Assembly (NCBI RefSeq): GCF_000740795.1
Contig: NZ_JGYG01000005.1
Span: 1-64,000 of the forward strand
DNA: 64,000 nucleotides
Reading direction: 5' to 3'
Origin: Haematobacter massiliensis
GTDB taxonomy: Bacteria > Pseudomonadota > Alphaproteobacteria > Rhodobacterales > Rhodobacteraceae
Positions 16,548 to 25,572 of the stretch are shown one piece after another (positions within the stretch are counted from its first letter, which is position 1; every line of letters starts with the position of its first letter). The position numbers were made by a program, and so were the translations under genes. The notes beneath the pieces were generated by a model. That model searched no databases. It saw only the letters and a list, made by a program, of their open reading frames with translations, and was not told the DNA's origin.

Positions 16548-19253
16548 TTACCAGAAACGGTCGGACCGTTGGCGGACACCCGTGTCGTCGGATGTGAGAG
16601 AGGAGAGCGAAGGGACATTCGCGCGACCGCCGCTTCGGCCCCCGACCTGGCCCCCGATCTGGCCCGCGACCCGGTCGACGGCCTTCCGGCGAAACTGCGC
16701 GGCAAAGGCGTTGATTGCGGCCTCCGTCACCATGTCACCATACCACTGGGCCGGTGCCGGCTCGAAGCCATGTTCTTCTGCCAGAGCGGAAAGCAGGTCG
16801 GCATCAGCCAGCGTGAGGGTGGAGCCGATGCTGAAGTCCCGCTCCTGACCGGAGAGGGCGAGAAGCATCGTCTCGCTGAGGCAACCCCAGGCGATGTTGG
16901 CAGGCAGCGTCTGGAAAGGCCCGAGGTCCACGTCTCCCGGCGGACGGACGAGCCCGCCGTCAAAGACCAGCACGCCGGTACCGCGCAGATCGGCCTTCTG
17001 CACATTCGGCGGACGCGCCACGTCGCAGACGAGAGTGCCGGGCTTCAGGCGCCGCGGATCGACAAGCACGGTATCCGAACTCGTGGCCACCAGTACCACA
17101 TCCGCATCGGCCAGCGCGGGTTCGAGATCGGTCGTCCAGGACAGGACGTGCTCGTACCCAGCCTTTGCCTTCGGGGCGACGTGGATCGCCTTCTCCGTAT
17201 CCATCTGGCGGACAGACCGCGCCAGCCGCCCCGGCGTCCAGGCATCGGTGCGCGGGTTTCTGGCCAGCGAGGAGAGGATATCGTCGGCAACCTTGGAGAG
17301 GAGACGCGGCGCAAAGGGATTGCGGGCGTTGCCCACCAGCGTCATGCGGCCGGCCCGCCGGGCAAGCAGCATGGCCCCAAGCCGCCCGATCGCCCCCGAC
17401 GCGCCGACGACGACGACATGCGCGTCCTCAAGGGCGATGCCGGTGCGGCGGCAGATCTGCGTGACCGCCTTCACTGCGGAGACGGTGGTCAGCGTATTGC
17501 CGCTGGTGATAGGCACGCCGCTCCCCGTAACGGTCTCGCCGCCACGCGTCACGATGGAGGTGAAGGCGCCAAGGCCAACACGGCACGCGCCCTGTTCCCC
17601 CGCGATCGCCACCGCGTCCGCGATCATCTGGCGGGCCTCGGCCTTTCCCTTGCCGCGCATGTCACCCGGCAGCATGGGGACAGAGAGAAGCCAGCCGGAG
17701 GCGACCTTGCCCGCGCGGGAGGTCACATCTGGAATCTCATGGACGATGCCCGCGCCCAGCCCCTTCACCCAGGCCTTCCAGCTTGTCAGCTCCTCCTCGC
17801 TGAACTGTCGCAGGGAGGCATCGGAGCGGAAGATGTCCTCATCTTCCGTGTAATGGATCACGAACCCGAAACGGCCGGGAACGAGGCTGCCCTTCGGCAC
17901 GGATGCCGGTTGCGTTGCCGCCTGCGGAACCGCTTCCGCAAGGTCTCCACCACCCTTGCGCGCGACGAGGTGGCGCACGAGGGCATAGTAGTCGTTCTCA
18001 TGGATGATCCGGCAGACCGCTTCGAGCGCTGCCACAGCCTTGTCCAACCCATCGCGGCCGAGGATAAGCGGCGGTTGCAACCGGAGAACACGGCTGTCGT
18101 TGAACAGCGGAGCCGTGAGCACCTTCTGCACGTTGACGAGATATGAGGCGATGAGCGCGGTCACCCCGCCGTTGAAGCCGGCATGTGCCATGATGGCGGA
18201 GTTACGGCGTTCCTCCAGCGGCTGAAACTCCAGACCGAGCATGTATCCCCGGCCGCGAACCTCGCGGATCACATCGGGATAGGCGCGCTGCAATGCCTCC
18301 AGGCGCGCACGGATGTAGGTGCCGTTCTCAGCCACGCGCCGAATCAGCGCCTGATCATCCTCCAGCAGCTGATCGAGTGTCGCGCAGGCAACCGTCGCGG
18401 CCAGCGCATTATTGGCGAAAGTGGAACTATGGAGCCGCCCGAAACGGTCATCCCACGCGGAAGGGCGCACGATGCAAGCGCCGATCGGCATCAGCCCGCC
18501 TCCAAGCGCCTTGGACAGCAGCAGCATATCCGGGGCTTCCTTGAAGTGTGAGCAGGCGAACAGTTGGCCGGTGCGGCCGAGTCCGGTCTGGATTTCGTCG
18601 AGAATTGTCAGGACGCCATGCTTCCGGCAAAGGGCGATCGCGGCTTCAGCGTAGTCTTCAGGCGGGCAGACCACGCCGCCCTCCCCCTGAATCGGCTCGA
18701 AGATGAAGGCCGCGATGCCGTCGGCGGACGCGACAAGGCGCGCTTCAAGGGCGTCAAGATCGCCATAAGGCACGTAGTCGAAATCGGGGGCCGGGGCGTT
18801 GAAGCCCTGCTGATAGAGCGATTTTCCCGTGGCGGAGAGGGCGCCCAGCGTCTTGCCGTGGAAACCATTCCGGGTGGAGAGGATCAAGGCACGCCCGGTC
18901 CTGATCCGGGCGAGCTTTATCGCGGCCTCGACTGTTTCCGCTCCGCTGTTGGCGAGCGTCGTGATGGAGAGATCCCCCGGCGTGACCTCTGCCAGGCGCT
19001 TGGCCAGCCGCTCGGCCTCGGCAGAGTGGAGGGGCTGGATCAGGGACGGTATTTGCGCCTCGTGAGCGGCCCGCAAGGCCGCCCATCCGCGCTCAGGATT
19101 ATGCCCGAAGGGCAGGGCGCCATACTGAGAGAGGAAGTCGAGATACTCCTCCCCATTCTCATCAAAGAGACGCGCGCCGCTTCCCCGGACCATTGCCCCG
19201 TTCAGCGCGAAGATCTCCAGCAACTTTGAGCGAGCAGGATTCAAAAAGGACAT
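16548..19253 (-). CDS. fusion: class III aminotransferase + AAR-like acyl-ACP (acyl thioester) reductase
   Basis: 901 residues. Residues 1-430 are a class III PLP aminotransferase: TLANSGAETVEAAIKLAR, ILDEIQTGLGRTGQ (Asp219) and PLP lysine 248 in LLSKALGGG. After a Pro/Gln-rich linker, residues 461-850 follow the whole of cyanobacterial acyl-ACP reductase: FGFVIHYT, RAGKVASGWLLSVPMLPGDM, LGAFTSIV, TSGNTLTT, the dinucleotide motif VVGASGAIGRLG (617-623) and GCLSETMLL. In the last, Cys791 aligns with catalytic Cys294 of the Synechococcus enzyme as I recall it. The predicted chemistry is thioester to aldehyde, then transamination to an amine. The start at 19253 has GGAG six bases upstream; a GTG at 19289 is less likely. 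The C-terminal 50 residues (Gly/Arg/Ser-rich) have no clear homology. Confidence 0.85.
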   Translation of the reverse strand: MSFLNPARSKLLEIFALNGAMVRGSGARLFDENGEEYLDFLSQYGALPFGHNPERGWAALRAAHEAQIPSLIQPLHSAEAERLAKRLAEVTPGDLSITTLANSGAETVEAAIKLARIRTGRALILSTRNGFHGKTLGALSATGKSLYQQGFNAPAPDFDYVPYGDLDALEARLVASADGIAAFIFEPIQGEGGVVCPPEDYAEAAIALCRKHGVLTILDEIQTGLGRTGQLFACSHFKEAPDMLLLSKALGGGLMPIGACIVRPSAWDDRFGRLHSSTFANNALAATVACATLDQLLEDDQALIRRVAENGTYIRARLEALQRAYPDVIREVRGRGYMLGLEFQPLEERRNSAIMAHAGFNGGVTALIASYLVNVQKVLTAPLFNDSRVLRLQPPLILGRDGLDKAVAALEAVCRIIHENDYYALVRHLVARKGGGDLAEAVPQAATQPASVPKGSLVPGRFGFVIHYTEDEDIFRSDASLRQFSEEELTSWKAWVKGLGAGIVHEIPDVTSRAGKVASGWLLSVPMLPGDMRGKGKAEARQMIADAVAIAGEQGACRVGLGAFTSIVTRGGETVTGSGVPITSGNTLTTVSAVKAVTQICRRTGIALEDAHVVVVGASGAIGRLGAMLLARRAGRMTLVGNARNPFAPRLLSKVADDILSSLARNPRTDAWTPGRLARSVRQMDTEKAIHVAPKAKAGYEHVLSWTTDLEPALADADVVLVATSSDTVLVDPRRLKPGTLVCDVARPPNVQKADLRGTGVLVFDGGLVRPPGDVDLGPFQTLPANIAWGCLSETMLLALSGQERDFSIGSTLTLADADLLSALAEEHGFEPAPAQWYGDMVTEAAINAFAAQFRRKAVDRVAGQIGGQVGGRSGGRANVPSLSSLTSDDTGVRQRSDRFW

Positions 19254-20005
19254 GGAGGCTCCATTCAGATCTCGGTCGGCTGCTGTCACCGGGGTGAAAC
19301 AGTCGGTTGAAGAAGGTCAAACGCATCACGGAGTTGCCGTCCTGAGGGTCGGCAACGTCGGCTCGTCGCATGTGTCTTGAGAGGGCAGCAGGCAGCAGCA
19401 GATTGCGAAGTCAGTTCTATTGTTTGCTGGATAGCTGGCAATGCCCGCGCTAAGAAGCCCAACTTCAATCATGTCTGACATTTCGGCATTTTGCTGCCTA
19501 CGGCAATGATCCCAATGCGCGGTTTTGTGCGACAATCACGCAATAGTTGTGTGTTTGTTGCGAAAATAAGCGTGATTTTTTGAGCAATGCGCGAAACGCA
19601 CCGCTGCGCCGCCGCATTTCCCTCTGCGAACTGGATATCTGGCGGGCCGCGTGACGGTGAGGAGATCTGGCCTTTTTAAGCCCGGATCAGGTGGGGTGGC
19701 GCTCGGTGGAATGTTTCGCTATTGATTACAATACTGAATTTGGACGCCCGTGGCTTGGCATGGTCAGGGACGTCCTCAACGTGTCCCCGCCTGCAAGCGG
19801 CAGCGAGCCTCGTGTGCCTTCTTTCTTGGGAAGTTACTGCGCCGCAGCGCCGAGGAATTGCAGCGTAAATTGGTGAATTACGCTCTATTTCGGACTGAGT
19901 GCTGATTTTGCAAAACTTTTGTCGAAAAAGACTCGCGCTTTAATCATTTATAGGTTTAAATGATTAAGCACTTTTGATCGATTGTGATACCCCGGGAGGT
20001 TTCCA
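19254..20005. other. 752-bp AT-richer intergenic region between divergent genes
   Basis: It holds the promoters of the leftward fusion gene and the rightward VPLPA-CTERM gene. Short open frames on both strands look non-coding: no ribosome-binding sites and no recognisable products. The stretch about 19500-19600 and 19870-19980 is clearly richer in A/T than its surroundings. The only strong structure seen is the inverted repeat at 19940-19967. Confidence 0.6.
19940..19967. promoter_or_regulatory. perfect 11-bp inverted repeat upstream of the VPLPA-CTERM gene
   Basis: TTAATCATTTA (19940-19950) and TAAATGATTAA (19957-19967) are separated by TAGGTT. It ends 38 bp before the start codon at 20006, so it is either an operator near the promoter or a leader hairpin. 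The regulator is unknown. Confidence 0.5.
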
Positions 20006-20740
20006 ATGGTATTCAAGTTTCTCGGCGCCGCAGCATCTACGGCGTTCTTGCTTACCGGTGTCCCCGCATCTGCGGTGACCCTGGTTCTCGACAATTTCTC
20101 GTCCGAACAGTGGGTCCAGGATGGCCCCACCACGGACAACCCCAACGCGTCCGAGCTTGCCGTCGGGGGCATTCTGGGCGGTGCCCGTGATCTTGCCATT
20201 ACGAACAGCAAGGCTGATGGCAACAAAACCGCCACTTCCGAAATGCGCGTCACCGGCGGGAACCTGAAGTTCTCGAACGTGGCCGGAGCGCGGGGCACGG
20301 GCTGGCTCACCTATGATGGCGTGGATGGCGACGGTGTTGCCGTAAACACCACGGGCTTGGGCGGTGTAAACCTGAACATCGGCCTCAATCCCTACTTCTA
20401 CTTCGCCGCTCCTGCGAACATCACCTTCGACCATGTCGCAGAGTTCAGCGTCACTGCTTGGGATATGACCGGCAAGACTGTCAGCTATAGCGAGCTGCTG
20501 GCTCCGGGTTACGATCCGAACCTTTACTTCAGCCTGTTCACGGGCGACGCCGGCTTTGATTTCGGCAACCTGGGAGCGCTTCAGTTCATGATCAGCTCCA
20601 CCGATACCGCCGATGCGGTTGATGGCGCCATCACCCAGATCGAGGTGCGGGCGAGCGTTGTTCCGCTTCCTGCCACTGCCCTCCTCCTGCTGGGCGGTGT
20701 GGGTGGTCTCGCAGTTCTGCGTCGTCGCAAGCAAGCGTGA
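20006..20740 (+). CDS. secreted VPLPA-CTERM sorting domain protein
   Basis: 244 residues. A signal peptide (about residues 1-23, ending VPASA) leads a beta-rich, Gly/Asn/Asp-rich extracellular domain of unknown function. The C-terminal tail is VPLPATALLLLGGVGGLAVL followed by the basic cluster RRRK. This is the VPLPA variant of the PEP-CTERM sorting signal used by exosortases in Rhodobacterales: the tail is held in the inner membrane, cut, and the protein exported, often to the exopolysaccharide matrix. GGGAGG lies six bases upstream of the ATG. No exosortase gene is in view. It is monocistronic, with a strong terminator at 20775. Confidence 0.88.
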   Translation: MVFKFLGAAASTAFLLTGVPASAVTLVLDNFSSEQWVQDGPTTDNPNASELAVGGILGGARDLAITNSKADGNKTATSEMRVTGGNLKFSNVAGARGTGWLTYDGVDGDGVAVNTTGLGGVNLNIGLNPYFYFAAPANITFDHVAEFSVTAWDMTGKTVSYSELLAPGYDPNLYFSLFTGDAGFDFGNLGALQFMISSTDTADAVDGAITQIEVRASVVPLPATALLLLGGVGGLAVLRRRKQA

Positions 20741-20774
20741 TCACATTCGCTCTCTGAGCGGAGTATTCTGAGAG

Positions 20775-20806
20775 ACGCCAGCCCAGTTGACAGGGCTGGC
20801 GTTTTT
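20775..20806 (+). terminator. Rho-independent terminator after the VPLPA-CTERM gene
   Basis: ACGCCAGCCC (20775-20784) pairs perfectly with GGGCTGGCGT (20793-20802) around an 8-nt loop, followed by a T-run. Confidence 0.93.
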
Positions 20807-20860
20807 ATTTGGTGAAAAGTCTGTGCATAGGGTGATTACATAACCTTCCATTGTGATCAC

Positions 20861-20897
20861 GGTTGTTCCGCCCCGTGCTTAGACATAAGGAACAACC
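20861..20897. promoter_or_regulatory. 9-bp inverted repeat upstream of the metalloprotease gene
   Basis: GGTTGTTCC (20861-20869) and GGAACAACC (20889-20897) are perfect arms with a 19-nt spacer, 100 bp upstream of the start at 20997. The arm centres are 28 bp apart. It may be a two-half-site operator; no assignment is possible. Confidence 0.4.
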
Positions 20898-20996
20898 ATC
20901 TAAACGAATCGGACGAATTTTCCGAAGAACGTGGCATAATCGAGCTTTGTTGTAGCTTATTGATCAACAACTCCGCTTAGCATTAGGTCGAATGCC

Positions 20997-23954
20997 ATGT
21001 CGCATTTCGTTGCCGGTTCGCATTTTGCGAAGGTTTTCTTGGCACTGTTGGGGCTGGGGATTGTCCCCGTGAGCGCCCGCCCGGTGCCTGTCACTGTCAC
21101 CATCACCTCGGTCGAGTGTACGCAGGAAGACGAGTGCGACGCCGCCGGGATCGAGGCCGCCGGACAAAGCTGGCCGGACTTTTATGCACGCGTGTTCATC
21201 AATGGGGTTCAGACCGACACGCCCAGAGCGGATGATGATCAGCAAAAAATTCAACCATTCTGGACCGTCACCGGGGTGGTAGATGATTCGGTCGCCTCGA
21301 CGGTGCCGATCGCCATTCAAATCTGGGATCACGACAGCACGAGCGGGGATGATATCGCTGATTCTTCGCCCCGATATGATCACAACAACCTCGATCTGGT
21401 TCTCGATCTCGCCACCGGTCGTTGGTCCGGGGACACGACGACGAGCTGCGCCACCGGCGATGGCGTGGATACGGATGATGATGACTATTACCCGGTCCGC
21501 GTCTGCTTCGACATTTCCACGCTCTCCGCCTCCGGAGATGCCGACGGCGACGGTCTTTTGGACTCATGGGAGTCTTTCGGGTTTGACGCCGATGGTGATG
21601 GAACGATCGACGTAAATCTTCCGGCGATGGGCGCAAACCCTCAGCATCAGGACATTTTTCTTGAGCTTGACTACGAGACCGGCCGGGAGCCGACGCGTGA
21701 CGGAATCAATGCGATGAAACGGGCCTTTGCCGTTGCGCCGCGTCTCAATCCTGACGGGACCACGGGGATAAACCTTCATGTCGATGCAGGTGCCCTTTTC
21801 GATGCTGGCGCTGATGAGGCAGGGAGGGTGGCGACCTGCACGAACGGTATTGATGACGACGGCGATGGGGTGACCGACGGTCAGGACGACAGTTGCTTCT
21901 ATCTCGATGCCAGCCGGGAGGTGGGTGTCGGCGACTGCGGCAACGGTGTCGATGATGATGGCGACGGGCTGGTGGACGCCAGTGATCCTCAGTGCCTGGT
22001 CGGCGACAACCTGGGGGGAGGCAATGCATTGGTTATCGCGCCGGCGACGCGTGCCTGCGGACTGGACGGTAACTTTGCCACGATCAAGGCCTCGCAGTTC
22101 AATGCCAATCGGGCCTGGATATTTCACTACGCATTACAGGCCGCGGCCCCGCCCGACCCTCCGCCCCCAGCACCGCCGCTCCGCTGTGCGGGCGGGGAGG
22201 GAGAGGTTGGCGGCAACGATTTCATCTCTCATAATCTGGGTGCAGGGACGCTTATGCACGAGCTTGGGCATAACCTGAACCTTGAGCACGGCGGTTCCAA
22301 CTCCATGAACTGCAAACCGAACTACCTTTCCGTGATGAATTACAACCTGCAGGCCGGCATACCGCAGGTTACGGGCGGCAGAGTGCTTGATTACTCTCCG
22401 CCCCGGACGGCGCTTAACGGATCGACGCGCGCCGGCGCGCCGCTTGCGACGCTCTTGGAGAATGGGTTGAATGAGGCGCTGGCCGTCGACCCCGCCGATG
22501 CCAACAACTCCATCGTGTTCATGAACGGCCAGAACCAGCTTGCCACCGTGGGCGCGAATACGCTGCCGGACTGGACGGGTGATCCCTCGCTTCCTACCGG
22601 AGCGGGGGTGAACATCGACAACGGCATTCCCGCAACTGCAACCGCGCCTGGGGTAGGCGCCCCCGGATGCGCCAATACGGCGCTCAACAGCGTGCTTGTG
22701 GGGGATAACGACTGGAACAGGGTCGCGCTGAACTTTCACCAGTTTGCCGCTGGAGCAAGCGGCGCCATCGTGCGGAACCCGGAGACCAGCCCCACGCAGG
22801 ACGATCTGGACCGCATGCAGCAGGAAATGCGACGCACCGATCTGCAACTGACACTGACCGCCACACCGGATCCCGTCGCTGCCGGAGAGGCCGTGACCTA
22901 TACCGCCGTCATCGTCAATCGCGGGCCCAACCCCTCCCTTGCGACGAGCCTCGATCTTGAGGTTCCGCCTGCAACGGCACTGTTTCTTTCTCCCCCGCCC
23001 GGCTGCGTTGCCCCGGCGTCGGAGAAGCTGTCGTGTGACATAGACATGCTTCGCCCCGGAGAGACCCGGACGATTACGGCCCCGGCCATGCTTCCCGCTG
23101 ATCTGGTTTACCTCGCCGGTGCGCCATTCACCATTGATGCCGTGGGTAAAGTCGCCGATCGGGCCGGAAACGACGCCGCGCAGGCAAACAATACAAGCAC
23201 AGCGACGGTAAAGGCTGTGGCGGTTGCGGACCTTGCCATCCGCCTGTTCGATATCCCGAACCCGCCGCGTCAAATGCTGCCCGGTGAGGCAGTGGTGATA
23301 GAGCTCGCCTCAACACTGCACAGCGGCGGACCTTCCAGCCCCATGGATACGCTTCTCACGCTGCGCTCCACCGCCGATAATGGCGCCACCGTGACGCCGA
23401 CCTTCCTGACCACGACCCAGGCTGCGCTACGGCAGGATGAGGTCCGCACCATAGTTGATCATGCGGTTCTCACCTGCAGGGAGCCAGGGCACCACAGGTT
23501 CCGCTTCGAACACCAGATCGCGCCGGACCGCGCGCCCGACAGCGATCCCGTGGCTGGAAACGACAAAGCGGTCCACGACCTGGCCATCGAATGTCTGCAT
23601 GGCGACCAGCAGCCGCCGCAGGTGTTCGAGCAACCGGAAGTGCTGCTCCGGGGATTGCGGGCGGCGGGACTGGATAGCAGCGTGGCGGAGAGCGATCTGC
23701 TGTCCTGGCTCTCGACCCAACCGCCCTCTACCGCCTATCCGGCGATCATCACCTCCATCATTCAGAATGGCTGGCGCTTCCGCCAGCCTGCCTTCATCGA
23801 CGTGATCGTATGGAACTATGAACATAGTCCCGGCATCACCTCACCGCGCCTGCCAACGGATGTCGATACGGAGGTCTTGAAACGCGCGATCCTCGCTGCC
23901 TCCAATGAGCGGAACGGAACGACCATCGAGGATTTCAACGCATTGCTGCAATGA
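20997..23954 (+). CDS. large secreted metzincin-type metalloprotease with Ca-binding and DUF11 domains
   Basis: 985 residues. A signal peptide (about residues 1-27) is followed by an N-terminal beta domain. Asp-rich DADGDGLLD, DADGDGTID, DDDGDGVTDGQDD and DDDGDGLVDASD repeats (about 180-330) resemble thrombospondin type 3/EF-hand calcium loops. The zinc site HELGHNLNLEH (His421, His425, His431, Glu422) is followed by a candidate Met-turn SVMNY (Met447). This is the metzincin pattern, with Asn in place of the usual Gly at motif position 8. After about residue 620 come one or two DUF11/CARDB-like beta domains (TATPDPVAAGEAVTYTAVI; second near 740). Several Cys pairs suggest disulfides. There is no sorting tail, so it is probably freely secreted. 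Its stop codon abuts that of the SulP gene. Confidence 0.82.
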   Translation: MSHFVAGSHFAKVFLALLGLGIVPVSARPVPVTVTITSVECTQEDECDAAGIEAAGQSWPDFYARVFINGVQTDTPRADDDQQKIQPFWTVTGVVDDSVASTVPIAIQIWDHDSTSGDDIADSSPRYDHNNLDLVLDLATGRWSGDTTTSCATGDGVDTDDDDYYPVRVCFDISTLSASGDADGDGLLDSWESFGFDADGDGTIDVNLPAMGANPQHQDIFLELDYETGREPTRDGINAMKRAFAVAPRLNPDGTTGINLHVDAGALFDAGADEAGRVATCTNGIDDDGDGVTDGQDDSCFYLDASREVGVGDCGNGVDDDGDGLVDASDPQCLVGDNLGGGNALVIAPATRACGLDGNFATIKASQFNANRAWIFHYALQAAAPPDPPPPAPPLRCAGGEGEVGGNDFISHNLGAGTLMHELGHNLNLEHGGSNSMNCKPNYLSVMNYNLQAGIPQVTGGRVLDYSPPRTALNGSTRAGAPLATLLENGLNEALAVDPADANNSIVFMNGQNQLATVGANTLPDWTGDPSLPTGAGVNIDNGIPATATAPGVGAPGCANTALNSVLVGDNDWNRVALNFHQFAAGASGAIVRNPETSPTQDDLDRMQQEMRRTDLQLTLTATPDPVAAGEAVTYTAVIVNRGPNPSLATSLDLEVPPATALFLSPPPGCVAPASEKLSCDIDMLRPGETRTITAPAMLPADLVYLAGAPFTIDAVGKVADRAGNDAAQANNTSTATVKAVAVADLAIRLFDIPNPPRQMLPGEAVVIELASTLHSGGPSSPMDTLLTLRSTADNGATVTPTFLTTTQAALRQDEVRTIVDHAVLTCREPGHHRFRFEHQIAPDRAPDSDPVAGNDKAVHDLAIECLHGDQQPPQVFEQPEVLLRGLRAAGLDSSVAESDLLSWLSTQPPSTAYPAIITSIIQNGWRFRQPAFIDVIVWNYEHSPGITSPRLPTDVDTEVLKRAILAASNERNGTTIEDFNALLQ

Positions 23955-25367
23955 TCATCGGGGCTTCGGGAGGGTGGTGTTGAGCCCCAGGATCGTCACC
24001 TGAAGCCCGTGTTGCGCGAAGCGGGCCTTCACCTTTTCCAGGGCTGAAAGCGCGCTGATGTCCCACAGCGTGGCATTGGTCAGGTCTATGACCACGGGGC
24101 CGTCATGATCGATCGGATCAAAGGATTCGGTAAAGGCATCCGCAGACGCGAAAAACACCTGCCCCGCAACCGTATAGACATCGCCGTCGCGGCTCACGCT
24201 TTGCATCCGCGCCACCTTCGCAGCAAAGAAAACGCCGCTCATCAGCACGCCCACAAGCACACCCAGCGAGAGGTTGTGACTTACCAGTGTCATCGCGACA
24301 GTCGCTAGCATGACCAGATTGGAGAGCGCCGGGGTACCGCGGAGGCGGCGCAGCGAACCCCAATCCAGCGTGTCGATGGAAACCATGATCATGATCGCCA
24401 CAAGGGCTGCGACAGGCACCTGTCCGACGATATCCCCGAGCGCTACCATCAGCAGGAGTAGAATACCCCCCGCAGCCATGGTCGACAGGCGCCCCCGCCC
24501 GCCATATTTCACGTTGGAAACCGTCTGCCCGATCATGCCGCAGCCGGCAATGCCACCAAACAGGCTTGCCGCGACGTTGGCCAAGCCAAGGCCGCGCGCC
24601 TCCATGTTCTTGTCCGAAGGCGTGCCTGTCTGATCGTCCACCACGCCAGCGGTCATCAGACTTTCGAGCAGGCCCACCATGGCAATGGCAAGGGCGGGCA
24701 GAAAGATGATGTTGAGCAGGTCGAGACCCAGCGGAACCGCGGGCAGGGCAAAGACAGGCAGTCCTTCCGGCAGTCTGCCAAGGTCGGCCACGCGGGGAAC
24801 ATCGATCCCGAACATGGAGCAGAGCGCCGTCAGCGCCACGACGCAGATCAGCGGCGCGGGTATCGCCGTGGTCAACCGGGGCGCCAGATAGATGATCGCG
24901 AGACCCGCCGCCATCACCGCATAGCCGGCGGGCCCGGCGGTGATGATATGCGGGAGCTGCGCCGCGAAGATCAGGATCGCCAGCGCGTTGACGAAGCCCG
25001 TCCGCACCGAACGGGAGACATAGCGCATGAGTGTCGCCAGCCGCGCGAAACCGAACACGATCTGAAACACGCCCGCCAGAAGCCCGGCGGCAAAAAGATA
25101 CTGAACACCGTGCTCCTGCACCAGCGGCGCCACCACGAGCGCGATGGAACCGGCCGCGGCCGAGATCATCGCCGGGCGCCCGCCGAAGACGGCGATCACA
25201 ATGCTGATGACGAAGGAGGCATAAAGCCCTACCGCCGGATCGACCCCGGCGGTGAAGGAAAAGGCGATGACTTCCGGGATCAGGGCGAAGGTCGCCACCG
25301 CCCCGGCAAGAATTTCACGGGCAGGGTTCTCCCGCCACTGACGAAGGTAGTGTCGTGTGCTGTTCAT
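23955..25367 (-). CDS. SulP family anion transporter with STAS domain
   Basis: 470 residues from ATG 25367 ([11 protein letters not shown]). The N-terminal 390 residues are a multi-span SulP membrane domain ([30 protein letters not shown]-like [34 protein letters not shown] region). The C-terminal STAS domain has [22 protein letters not shown]. SulP proteins carry sulfate, bicarbonate, molybdate or dicarboxylates across the inner membrane, and the substrate cannot be told here. No clear ribosome-binding site precedes 25367, and in-frame starts further upstream (to 25532) are possible. It is convergent with the metalloprotease, with no gap. Confidence 0.88.
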   Translation of the reverse strand: MNSTRHYLRQWRENPAREILAGAVATFALIPEVIAFSFTAGVDPAVGLYASFVISIVIAVFGGRPAMISAAAGSIALVVAPLVQEHGVQYLFAAGLLAGVFQIVFGFARLATLMRYVSRSVRTGFVNALAILIFAAQLPHIITAGPAGYAVMAAGLAIIYLAPRLTTAIPAPLICVVALTALCSMFGIDVPRVADLGRLPEGLPVFALPAVPLGLDLLNIIFLPALAIAMVGLLESLMTAGVVDDQTGTPSDKNMEARGLGLANVAASLFGGIAGCGMIGQTVSNVKYGGRGRLSTMAAGGILLLLMVALGDIVGQVPVAALVAIMIMVSIDTLDWGSLRRLRGTPALSNLVMLATVAMTLVSHNLSLGVLVGVLMSGVFFAAKVARMQSVSRDGDVYTVAGQVFFASADAFTESFDPIDHDGPVVIDLTNATLWDISALSALEKVKARFAQHGLQVTILGLNTTLPKPR

Positions 25368-25572
25368 AAGATGGGAGCGTACGCGTCTTGAATGCGTTGT
25401 CCGGCGGATCGGCGGCCGGAATAGCCACCCGGATTGCACCGGGTCCATGCGAATGCAGCGGTTGTAACGGAGAAGACGGTTTTCGCCAAGCGCTTCTCTC
25501 AAGGCACTCTGCCGAGAGCCGCGGAACCGCACCGGGCGCGATGGTTCCCATGCGCCCGGTCGAAGTCATGCG

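Noticed and set aside
16630-16680. Short tandem repeat (GACCTGGCCCCC-like units)
   Set aside because: Two imperfect copies inside the C-terminal coding tail of the fusion gene; explained by its Gly/Arg-rich protein sequence.
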